Source: Epinephelus fuscoguttatus
Lineage: Eukaryota > Chordata > Actinopteri > Perciformes > Serranidae
NCBI RefSeq assembly: GCF_011397635.1
Contig: NC_064763.1
Location: 22,767,437-22,831,436 of the forward strand
DNA length: 64,000 bases
Direction of reading: 5' to 3'
Shown here: positions 44,505 through 55,400 of the stretch, piece by piece
Layout of the letters: the number at the start of each line of letters is the position of its first letter
How positions within the stretch are numbered: the stretch's first letter is position 1
Notes under the pieces: model-generated
What the model saw: the letters and a program-made list of their open reading frames with translations, nothing else
Database searches by the model: none
What the model was told of the DNA's origin: nothing
Translations under genes and position numbers: made by a program

Positions 44505-45960
44505 TCAGTTTGCAATGACACACAGCAGGAAAAACTAAAGAAATCTCACATTTGAGAAGCTGGAAACTGTGAATGTTTGGCATTTTTTGCTTAAAAAAAA
44601 AAGAAGAAGACACAAACGAGTTATCGATTATCTAATTTATCGCTGATTAATTGTCTGTCAGTTGACTAATTGATTAATTGTTTTCTGTTGTTGTTTTTTG
44701 AGGCTATGCTGGTCTGAGTTATGTCGACGACTTCTTTTTAAAGCCCTCCCAGTGCTTTGTAATGTGGTTATTATCAATGCATTTATTTATCTGTATATGT
44801 ATGTTTCATTGCTGTTATTGTTTGCTTGTTGTTTGATGAAATGTCACATGTGGTGACACGATTACATTTCCAAAAGGAGCAGTTTCTGGGGTGCGGACTT
44901 GTTTTTGTATTTGTTCTTCTGTCCAGCTCCCAGTATTTATTTTTGGATGTGCACGCTGTTTTTTTGGAGTATTCTTTTGTTTGTTGTTTGTTGTTTTCTT
45001 TCCACTGTTATCTTCTATTATGTATTGGCGTCCTCACTAAACATATCAATTCAGTTGCTCATCTGGCAGCAAAATTAATCGTCCATAATTTAGATAATCG
45101 ATTATTCATTTGTGTCATAATTCAACACTTGGAAAAAGAATGCAGTGAGCAATAAAAGAAAAAATGACCTGAACAAATTAGCAGGAAATTAGTAAAAAAG
45201 AGAAAATTAAAAACAAAACATTTTTGAAAAAAAAAAAAAAAAAGAAAATTTGTAGGTAAAAAATTAAAAAACTAAAAAACAAGAAAATGCCCTGGAAAGA
45301 TTTTTATATAATTTTCAAAATTAATTTTTCTTTTCTTTTCTTTCTTTTTTTGGCAATTTGTGGGCCTTTTCATGTTTTTTTTTCTTTAAAATTTTCTAAA
45401 TTAAATTAATTAATTTATTTATTATTTGCAATTTTAGGGCCATTTTTGTACCAAGTTGGTCATTGCCTTTCCCCCCCCATGTTTGTGAAAGAAACCACAC
45501 CACTGTGCCCAGGGTTCAAATGTTTTAAAATACTTGCGAAAGGCGTCTGACAGCAGCAGAAAAGTGATGTAGCTCCAGGTTTCAGATGGTTAAAGCACAT
45601 TCACTGTTTCCAGATTTATTTTATTGACTGTTGGTCAGACAGGGCTAACAAGTGGAAATTCTGCAAAATTGCAGAATGTAACAGATTAGGTGAATAAAAA
45701 CATGCAGAAAAACAAAGTGTTTGCTCTACATGTCTCCACCTGAGAGTGACCCAGTATGTAAACATGAATTTCCGAGCACAGATTACACCGATCACACAAG
45801 CAGGCGTTGTTCACCTGACATTCATGGCTGTAATCTTGCAGGATCTCGATATGCAAATATCCAAGTGGGAGGCAGTGTTTTCAACACAAAGACCGCTTGT
45901 TGCAGAGATAAATAAAGATTATATTCAGACAACAGAGCTTCACTGTTACCTGTCAAAGCA
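44505..45960. other. intergenic, AT-rich
   Basis: GATTAATTG-type words at 44625-44700 and AATCGATTATT near 45100 suggest remnants of the MITE family seen at 17825 and 53690. A-runs and T-runs dominate 45160-45400. No gene signal was seen. Confidence 0.4.
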
Positions 45961-46191
45961 TCAAGAAGAAGCGCTCTTGGTTCTCCTGCGCTTCATTTGG
46001 CTGTTGTGAAATTTCTCTGCAATCTTCCTCTCGTGTCCTGCGGGGCAATGGCGGTTTGTGTTCAGCTCGATCTCCTTCTTGGATCTGCCTTTTCCACACG
46101 CGTGACATGAGTACTCGAGCAGGTTATAATAGTCGTATTGATCATAATAAGCCTCCTCGAAGGAGACAAATCTTTCCATGTCTGTCGCCAT
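45961..46191 (-). CDS. nuclear protein 1/2 family (NUPR) stress protein
   Basis: A single 76-codon exon with ATG at 46191 and stop at 45961. The order of motifs is that of the NUPR family: an acidic/Tyr-rich N-terminal half (FEEAYYDQYDYYNLLEY), then CGKGRSKKEIELNTNRHCPA, GHERKIAEKFHNSQMKRRR. The basic C-terminal half with NTNR..GHERK and a bipartite Lys/Arg signal is the family hallmark. The CxxCGxGRSK segment looks closer to NUPR2 than to NUPR1 (which has GGGRKGRTK), so I leave the symbol open. Members are small, disordered, chromatin-associated proteins induced by ER stress and amino-acid lack. A TATA-containing promoter lies just upstream. Isolated gene; nearest neighbours are znhit3 and vkorc1l1. 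Confidence 0.88.
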   Translation of the reverse strand: MATDMERFVSFEEAYYDQYDYYNLLEYSCHACGKGRSKKEIELNTNRHCPAGHERKIAEKFHNSQMKRRRTKSASS

Positions 46192-46312
46192 TTGGAGACG
46201 GAATGCAGCAGTTTAGTGAAGCAGACGAGTCTCAGCGAGTAAACAGATGAGGTCACCCTGTGTTTATATACACGGAGTCACGTGACCGCGGCTGTGCCAC
46301 TTCTGACTCAGG
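46192..46312 (-). promoter_or_regulatory. nupr core promoter: TATA box, CLEAR-type E-box, AP-1 site
   Basis: Read on the minus strand toward the gene: TGAGTCA (plus 46304-46310), then the palindrome GTCACGTGAC (46277-46286), then TATATAAA (46263-46270), which is about 72 bases before the ATG. GTCACGTGAC is the full CLEAR consensus bound by TFEB/TFE3/MITF-type factors. The spacing fits a start of transcription near 46235-46240. Confidence 0.7.
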
Positions 46313-46489
46313 AAACATGCGCGAGCCTACGTGCTTTACTGTTGTACTGGATACTGGATATTGATGTTTATGTTATTTCACTTTGTATGCGTTCGTGTCC
46401 TCGCCTGTACCTTTGTTTTTGTATTTCGTGAACATTTCGTGAACGATATGTAATTGCTGAAATGAAATAATTAATTACCGAAACACATA

Positions 46490-47070
46490 AATGCTGAAGT
46501 AAATAAATACGGAAAAAATGCTGGAATAAATAAATAGATAAATACATAAATGAGAGATTAGGCCCTCCTACCTCATTTACATATAGAAATACACAGAAAT
46601 GCATAAATGTAGTTATACAGAACTGGATATACATTTAAGATATATTTTTTTAATATCTTCTTATTACCAACTTTTATTTATTTAATTTAATTTAATGAAT
46701 GTATCTATTTTTTCTATATTTGTTTCAACATTTATTTTTTGTTTTGTCTTTTTATATTTATTTATAAATTTTCGAATGCCTGTATTTATTTATTTATTTT
46801 TAAATATGCATTTACTTCTGCGTTCATGCATTTAATTATTTATTTCCATATTTGTTTCAACATTTATTTATTTATTCCCTTATTCCCTTTTATATATTTA
46901 TTTTTTGATTATTTATTGATTGATTTATTCCTGTATTCATTTATTTATTATTTATCTTATTTATTTATTTGTATTTTTGTTTCAACGTTTATTTTTTTTA
47001 AAATTAGTTTCTATTCATTCATTCCTGTATTTATATATTTATTCATGTATTTATTGTTTCTTAAGTCTTT
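46490..47070. repeat. AT-rich tandem-like repeat block
   Basis: TTTGTTTCAACATTTATTTAT-type words recur at about 46719, 46852 and 46976 (period about 125-133 bases), with ATTTATTT filler and GCGTTCATGCATTTA, also seen at 43240. The 116-codon Phe/Ile/Tyr-rich open frame across it is a by-product of the AT-rich composition. Confidence 0.6.
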
Positions 47071-47574
47071 TTTCTTCCTCTGTATATGAACAAGTGTGTT
47101 ATGTATGGTAAACTAAACTCCATTCATATCAAATCACTGTTGGAAAAAAAAACATCTAAATTGTTGTAATAACGTCGTCGTTAATGCACATGTAAGTAAT
47201 TTACTGACCCTTAGTGACTGAAATGTGTTTGGGATAGCTGAATATCTAAGGGACCAGAAGAATCTTTTTTATGTTTTTATTTTTTATTTTTGGATCAGAC
47301 GAGTCAGGATCAGCTTTAATGAGACGCACCCAAGTGGGTTATGCGAGGCAGTGCCAGCTGCACAGAGGCCGTACAGCATGTACCTGAGTCATGTGGGAGG
47401 TGCAGGGCTGAAAGAGAGGTGTGGTTAACTGAAATGAGGGAGCTGGGGTTTACAGAAATATCAGTGAGGAGCATTTTAGAGCAGGGAGGGAAAGGACAGG
47501 AGCAGAATGACTGTGTGACTTCTGGAGAGACTGTGGACTAAAAAAGGATCTAAACTGAAGATGGTGCAGAAATG

Positions 47575-47690
47575 GACCAGATCCAGAGGGTGGCAGCACT
47601 GCAACACTGAGGATGCCAGCTGCTGTAAAACTCCAAAGAAGAAGAGGAAGATGTCCTGTTTGTTGTTGTTGTTGTTGTTGTTGTTTCATA
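47575..47690 (+). repeat. CTCF-like motif within a dispersed repeat, plus (TTG)n
   Basis: CCAGAGGGTGGCAGCAC at 47583-47599, then GCCAGCTGCTGTAAAACTCC and AAAGAAGAAGAGGAAG, parallels 16870-16940 (CCAGCAGGTGGCAGTAG, AAGCTGCCGTTAATACCC, AGAGAAGAAGCGCAGGAAG). Both are copies of one short repeat. A (TTG)n run follows at about 47660-47685. Confidence 0.6.
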
Positions 47691-47766
47691 CTTAGTATGC
47701 CTATAGGCCTCAGGGGGATTTAAGTGGAGCAATAAAAGAGGAGCCAATGATATATCACAGTGGCCA

Positions 47767-50700
47767 AACTGCAGGTTAAACATACTACAGGTGCTATATA
47801 CTGCAGGTTAAACATACTACATGTACTATATACTGCTGGTTAAACATACTACAGGTGCTATATACTGCAGGTTAAACATACTACATGTACTATATACTGC
47901 TGGTTAAACATACTACAGGTGCTACATACTGCAGGTTAAACATACTACATGTACTACATACTGCAGGTTAAACATACTACATGTACTACATACTGCAGGT
48001 TAAACATACTGCAGGTTAAACATACTACATGTACTACATATTGCAGGTTAAACATACTGCAGGTTAAACATACTGCAGGTTAAACATACTACATGTACTA
48101 CATACTGCAGGTTAAATATACTGCAGGTTAAACATACTACATGTACTATATACTGCAGGTTAAACATACTACATGTACTATATACTGCAGGTTAAACATA
48201 CTGCAGGTTAAACATACTACATGTACTACATACTGCAGGTTAAACATACTACAGGTGCTACATACTGCAGGTTAAACATACTACATGTACCACATACTGC
48301 AGGTTAAACATACTACATGTACTACATACTGCAGGTTAAACATACTGCAGGTTAAACATACTACAGGTGCTACATACTGCAGGTTAAACATACAACACGT
48401 ACTACATACTGCAGGTGCTACATACTGCAGGTTAAACATACTACAGGTGCTACATACTGCAGGTTAAACATACTACATGTACCACATACTGCAGGTTAAA
48501 CATACTACAGGTGCTACATACTGCAGGTTAAACATACTACAGATGCTACATACTGCAGGTTAAACATACTACAGATGCTACATACTGCAGGTTAAACATA
48601 CTACAGATGCTACATACTACATGTACCACATACTGCAGGTTAAACATACTACAGATGCTACATACTGCAGGTTAAACATACTACAGGTGCTACATACTGC
48701 AGGTTAAACATACTACAGATGCTCCATACTACATGTACCACATACTGCAGGTTAAACATACTACAGGTGCTACATACTGCAGGTTAAACATACTACAGAT
48801 GCTACATACTACAGGTTAAACATACTGCAGGTTAAACATACTACAGGTGCTACATACTGCAGGTTAAACATACTACAGATGCTACATACTACATGTACCA
48901 CATACTGCAGGTTAAACATACTACAGATGCTACATACTGCAGGTTAAACATACTACAGATGCTACATACTGCAGGTTAAACATACTACAGATGCTACATA
49001 CTGCAGGTTAAACATACTACAGATGCTACATACTACATGTACCACATACTGCAGGTTAAACATACTACAGATGCTACATACTGCAGGTTAAACATACTAC
49101 AGATGCTACATACTACATGTACCACATACTGCAGGTTAAACATACTACAGGTGCTACATACTGCAGGTTAAACATACTACAGATGCTACATACTACAGGT
49201 TAAACATACTGCAGGTTAAACATACTACAGGTGCTACATACTGCAGGTTAAACATACTACAGATGCTACATACTACATGTACCACATACTGCAGGTTAAA
49301 CATACTACAGATGCTACATACTGCAGGTTAAACATACTACAGGTGCTACATACTGCAGGTTAAACATACTACAGATGCTACATACTACATGTACCACATA
49401 CTACAGGTTAAACATACTACAGATGCTACATACTGCAGGTTAAACATACTACAGGTGCTACATACTGCAGGTTAAACATACTACAGATGCTACATACTAC
49501 AGGTTAAACGTACTGCAGGTTAAACATACTACAGGTGCTACATACTGCAGGTTAAACATAGTACAGGTGCTACATACTGCAGGTTAAACATACTACAGGT
49601 GCTACATACTGCAGGTTAAACATGCTGCAGGTTAAACATACTACAGGTGCTACATACTGCAGGATAAACATACTACAGATGCTACATACTGCAGGTTAAA
49701 CATACTACAGATGCTACATACTACAGGTTAAACATACTACAGATGCTACATACTACAGGTTAAACGTACTGCAGGTTAAACATACTACAGGTGCTACATA
49801 CTGCAGGTTAAACATAGTACAGGTGCTACATACTGCAGGTTAAACATACTACAGATGCTACATACTACAGGTTAAACATACTACAGGTGCTACATACTGC
49901 AGGTTAAACATAGTACAGGTGCTACATACTGCAGGTTAAACATACTACAGGTGCTACATACTGCAGGTTAAACATAGTACAGGTGCTACATACTGCAGGT
50001 TAAACATACTACAGGTGCTACATACTGCAGGTTAAACATAGTACAGGTGCTACATACTGCAGGTTAAACATACTACAGATGCTACATACTACAGGTTAAA
50101 CATACTACAGGTGCTACATACTGCAGGTTAAACATACTACAGATGCTACATACTGCAGGTTAAACATACTACAGGTGCTACATACTGCAGGTTAAACATA
50201 CTACAGATGCTACATACTGCAGGTTAAACATACTACAGGTGCTACATACTGCAGGTTAAACATACTACAGATGCTACATACTACAGGTTAAACATACTAC
50301 AGGTGCTACATACTGCAGGTTAAACATACTACAGATGCTCCATACTGCAGGTTAAACATACTACAGGTGCTCCATACTGCAGGTTAAACATGCTGCAGGT
50401 TAAACATACTACAGATGCTACATACTGCAGGTTAAACATACTACAGGTGCTACATACTGCAGGTTAAACATGCTGCAGGTTAAACATACTACAGATGCTA
50501 CATACTGCAGGTTAAACATACTACAGGTGCTACATACTGCAGGTTAAACATACTACAGATGCTACATACTGCAGGTTAAGCATACTACAGGTGCTACATA
50601 CTGCAGATTAAACATACTACAGGTACTACATACTGCAGGTTAAACATACCACGTACTACATACTGCAGGTTAAACATACTACAGGTACTACATGCTGCAG

Positions 50701-50770
50701 GTTAAACATACCACGTACTACATACTGCAGGTTAAACATACTACAGGTACTACAGTACTACAGGTACTGT
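47767..50770 (+). repeat. 3-kb minisatellite, 32-bp unit made of two related 16-mers
   Basis: The unit is CATACTGCAGGTTAAA joined to CATACTACAGGTGCTA; the halves agree at 12 of 16 positions. About 90 units are present. The second half varies by zone: CATGTACTA/CATGTACCA types at the left, CAGATGCTA mixed with CAGGTGCTA in the centre, CAGGTACTA and CACGTACTA at the right end. In places single 16-mers are repeated alone. Short open frames in it are not genes. It is not a CRISPR array: there are no unique spacers. Confidence 0.97.
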
Positions 50771-51059
50771 AAACTATGTGTATATTATTTTGTATGTATT
50801 GACAGTAAATTACAATATGCATGTTCTGCTTACGCATCGGGCACATGAATAAAAGACGACACAAAGTTTGCTATAACATGAAACAGATTTATTTCAACAT
50901 TTATCTGAAGTTTCCTTTTCAGAAAGTTTGCCACATCAATCCACAATATTCTTGTATACAGTGAAAAAATATATGGCCCAGAGACATCACAGTGTATTAT
51001 TAGTGATACACTAAGTGATTTACCTAATGTGTTGATTTTGTTTAAATCTTTCTAACACA

Positions 51060-51330
51060 GTTTTATTGCATTTTATTTACTGCATTGCAGAACAGAGCGT
51101 CTCAGGAGATCCTTTGTCCCCACGGCGATAAGACTGTATTAAACCTTCTGAATCCAGTCACACACACTCACACATATCATATTAACCACAACTGGACTGG
51201 ACTGTGGAACGGACAATTTTATTATTTTCATTTTATTTTATTATTGTACTTGTATTTTACTATTTTTATTTATGCACCCTTTTTGACTTGTTTTATTTTT
51301 TTGTCTATTTTAATACCACTGTGTTGTTGT
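51060..51330 (+). mobile_element. LINE 3'-end fragment
   Basis: CGTCTCAGGAGATCCTTTGT, CCCCACGGCGATAAGACTGT and TTAAACCTTCTGAATCC resemble the last codons and 3' tail of fish L1-type elements (SFxxPRAIRLLN-like). AT-rich tail follows. Confidence 0.5.
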
Positions 51331-51374
51331 TGATGAGGGGAAGTGTGGTTGTTGTTTTTTGTCTTTTATGAGCT

Positions 51375-52209
51375 GCTGAACAGCTGAATTTCCCTTTGAG
51401 GGAGATGCTGCCCCACACCATCACACTGCCTCCACCAAAAGATGCTACTCTATTGGTGCAGCAATCAGCAAAGCGTTCTCAAACACTCCAACTGCTGTAG
51501 GCAGAATCTGAACTCATCGCTGAACATAACGTTTCTCCACATGTTCAGGTTCCAATGCACGTGTTGCCGACACCAGTGCAAACGGGCCTGACAGTGAAGG
51601 GGAGTTATGGCAGCTATATGAGACTGGAAATTGGCTGCGTGCAGTCTGTTCTGGATTGTCTAGGCAGAGAGCCGTCAGCCATTTCGTCCTGAAAACCTTT
51701 ACTGCAAATCTGTAGAAGACTGCCAGTGCATATAAGTGCTGACAGGATGAGGAAATAGTCTTCTTGGGGTGTCGTCTTGGCCTTGAGGTTGCAGATGGTA
51801 CTAGGGCTCACTCCAAATAACATCGCAACTTGGTTTTGCGGAACACCAGCTTGAAGTTGCCCTATCGCACAGACCCAATCCAGATCAGTTGAAGGTTGCA
51901 TGCCGATTCTTGGAGCAGACACCAACTGACCACTGTAGCAGGGCCCAGAAGCTCAAAACAAGAGTCAACAGCAACAGCCAAAAAAAGCTGTTTGGCATTG
52001 GCAGAAAGATTTGGCAAATTTTTCATGGGCGCAACCCACTTACTCAGCTCTGCTGCTCATCCCACAAATGCATGTTCCTTACAAATGTGGCACCATTTAA
52101 AGGGGAAATAAACAGGTTTTCCAGCAGTATAAGATTTATTGCCAAGAAGCATTGTTACAACAATGAAACAATCTACCAAACACAAATTTCCTTACATTTT
52201 GCGCTTAGT
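51375..52209 (-). pseudogene. Tc1-like element, truncated; parent family of the 34.6-kb MITE
   Basis: On the minus strand from 51925, MVSAPRIGMQPSTDLDWVCA, then QLQAGVPQNQVAMLFGVSPS and TICNLKAK form a Tc1 N-terminal helix-turn-helix. Further on (to about 51400), degraded catalytic-core words are seen, for example ones complementary to GATGCTGCCCCACACCATCA. The outer end 51960-52209 (ACAAATTTCCTTACATTTTG, GCGCTTAG) is the same as the right arm of the MITE at 34589-34909. The other inverted repeat is missing. Confidence 0.8.
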
Positions 52210-52339
52210 AATATCTTAAAATGCACTTCATTAAATTGTTATTGATGCAGTATTTATAAACAATTTTCCATGCTCTCTCCCACTGTATAAGGCAGACTAA
52301 AGATATGTAATATTTTTTATTATATCTCCTGTCTAATGT

Positions 52340-52471
52340 TGTGTTCCTGGGAGCTCGCGCCGGCCCGCCCCTGACGGTGTGTCACGTCCTGACGCTTTTC
52401 CACGTCGCAGTTCCGTCTCACAGGCGAACTCGCTGCGTGTGTATGCGTGTCTCCAGCTAGGCCAGAGAGTG
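52340..52471 (+). promoter_or_regulatory. vkorc1l1: vkorc1l1 CpG-rich promoter and 5' UTR
   Basis: A GC- and CpG-rich block (GCTCGCGCCGGCCCGCCCCT) begins abruptly after AT-rich transposon sequence and runs into exon 1. TGTCACGTCCTGACG and CCACGTCGC contain ACGT cores. No TATA box is seen. Confidence 0.6.
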
Positions 52472-55400
52472 ATGGCGGCGCCCGTCCTGAGAGTGTCCAC
52501 CCCTCGGTGGGAAAGAATAGCCAGGCTTCTCGTCTGCCTGCTGGGCATACTGCTGTCTCTATATGCCTTCCACGTCGAGAGGGAAAAGGCCCGAGACTCC
52601 AGTTACAAGGCTATGTGCGACGTGAGCAGCTCCATCAGCTGTTCAAAAGTGTTCAGCTCAAGGTAATTTGAATTCAGCAAAGAGCGCTCAATGAAGCTGC
52701 TGTGCTGCTATTGTGGCGGTTCAAACTGTCAGATGCTCCCAAGCTAACTGCTAACTGTGACTGTCGGCCCGCTGCTAGCTGCCGGTTAGCTTAATAACCT
52801 GAGTGGGATAACTGTACTGTTAGCTCATCATTTAATAAGTACAGCATTAGCTATGTAGCTCGATGGAGCTAACCATTAGCTAACGCAACCCATTTGATAC
52901 ACTTCTTAGCCAGTTAGCTATCAACACTGAGCCGACAACAGTGTTAAATTCAATCAATCGATGACTTTCTGATAGCTATCGATCACACTGGGTGCGCTCT
53001 GTGTTGGAAAAGCTAACACATCTGTTAACACCAACTTTAAGCTAACAAAAGTTGGCGCTACCTTGTTGAGACTAACAGTATTGTTGTGTGTTGACGGATG
53101 AGTCCATTCATTCCGCCCACCAAAACTAGGATTTCTGGTAGTTAGCTGGGTGAATGTTGATCATTTTGGGTTAACTGTATAACCTACAAACCTGAGCCCT
53201 GCTGTGTTACAGACTCCTAAGTTATGCTACCCTGCACAGTGTCCTCTTTATATGACACATGAAGGTAACCTTTCAATGGGTTTTATGTTTTCAGCTGCTC
53301 CTTGAAATCAGATGTTACGCTGTCAATTGTATGGGCAAGACACTGATAACTCCACAGTGGCTGAACAGATATTTACCATTCAAGTTACATTTGAAACATT
53401 TATGTTCTTTCTTCCTTTTGCCATTTGAACTCCAAAATTTTGCCACTGTTTGTTTATATCAAGAGACACAGGAGCCTGGGAGCACAGGGGTGACCCCCAG
53501 TTAGCTATCAGTGGTTGTCAGCATTGTTAAATTAAATCAGCTGATAAGTTACTGAGTGGTCCTCTGTGTGCTCTCTGTTTATAAAATGGTAACGCATCTG
53601 TAACACCAACTTCAGCACAAAAGTTGACAATAGCTTGTTCAGACTCATGTTATGGTTGCATGTGTGTTGTTGCGGGATTACTCTATTCTAGAGCTGCAAC
53701 GATTAGTCAGTTAATGAAATGTTGAATCAACAGGAAATTAATTGGAAACGTTTAAAGGTCTTGTGTGATTGGCTGAAATAGAATATGGCATTTATAATTA
53801 CCTTATAATAAAAACCGTCATGTTTTCGTTACCGCAGTGAGTCGTTTGTATCTACATATAGAGCGGGTCCTCTTCTACAGAGTCTGCCATGATGACCTTT
53901 AAGTCACTTTTCAAGCAAAAAATGACCCCAAAAAATGTGTCCAGGTTCTCAAATGTGAGGATTTGCTGCTTTCCTTGGTCTTACATTATAGTAAATTTAA
54001 TGTTTTTGGGTTTGAAAATGTTGGTTGGATAAAACAAAGCTTCTGATGATGTCACCGTAGGCTCTTGGATATTGCAACAGGCTTTTCTCACTGATTTCTA
54101 ACAAACCGAAACGATGAATCGAGAAAATAGTCTACAAATTAATCGGTAACGTATAATCACTGGTGCAACTATTCTCAGACAAAAGTTGCCACATTAGCCA
54201 CTAGGTTTGGCATCATTTACTTCATGCAATTCTGGTACTATTGGGACTGTTTTCATCAGGCACATTAAACATTGAAGTACAGTATGGCTGTTTTGGCCGT
54301 ATTTATATATACGTATTTATATATTGGCTGTTTCCAATATTTTTAGACCAAAAGATTAATTGATTATTGGAGAAAATAATCCACAACAATCATTAGTTGC
54401 AGCCCCAGTCCACTCATTCCAGCAACCAAAATTATTTTTGGTGGTTAGCTTGCTCAGTGTTGACAATCTGGGGTAACTTTTTAACCTATCACTAGCACTC
54501 ATGTTAGCTTTCATGCTGCTGTCATTAGCTGCCATGCAGATGTCACCAGGCAGCTATCAGTCAGTCCACGGGCTTTAACTCTACACCTTAGCTGCCTAAA
54601 GTGCAGTGCACAGAGCTGCTCCATAGGTCAGCAAAGGGGACTAAAGCTAAATTCCCACAGCTTCACAAAGAAAGCTGCAGAGTTTTACTGATGCCATGTG
54701 ATCATCAGAAATATATCTGAGTTGGTTCACTCACAAGGACGAGTTTGCAAGCAATCAGTCATTGAGAATATCATCCATTCACAGTCTTACAATCATAGCG
54801 CTTGTATAAAAGCAATGCTGTGAAGTTCCCATACCAGCTTGACCTATTGAATCTCATCGAATGAGAGTCTTAGCAGGCCTTGGACTGATACAGCAGCATA
54901 CACAGCATGGCTGGAATGTAACCTGTCTAGGACTTAATACATATTTGTAAGATGAGTGGGTGAATTCACTGTCTGAGTATTAGACATCGCCTTTGTCAAC
55001 TAAAATGAGTTGTGAACCATCAGTGACTGAATGTCTTTATAAATGATAGTGAATGACTGAAGGAAAGTTATCATTTTCTACTTCAGCCAAACAAGCTCAG
55101 ATTCCAGCAGTCTAATCATGTCTAACGCAATCAAGGGCTGTAAAGTAAAAACACTATATTTGGTGATGCATATCATTGTGTTTGTTATGTATCCTTATAT
55201 GCCTCCTCAAATGCTTATCTTTTTGAGATAAAGCCTTGAAACACTAACCAGAAAGTCTTAAAATAATGGAAAGCATGGCCGCCTGCAGTGTGGGAAAACA
55301 TTATTTATTATGCACAAGGTGAATAAGCTTCCACGAAGTGTAAATGAAATGAGATTGCTTAATTTATTGCACACTAATGGATGCATAGAAATATTTAAAA

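Noticed and set aside
46739-47089. 116-codon hydrophobic open frame
   Set aside because: Phe/Ile/Tyr/Leu-rich translation of ATTTATTT repeats; no start context, no homology recognised.
47767-50770. Possible CRISPR-like array
   Set aside because: All units are near-identical head-to-tail copies without unique spacers, and the window is a vertebrate genome; it is a minisatellite.
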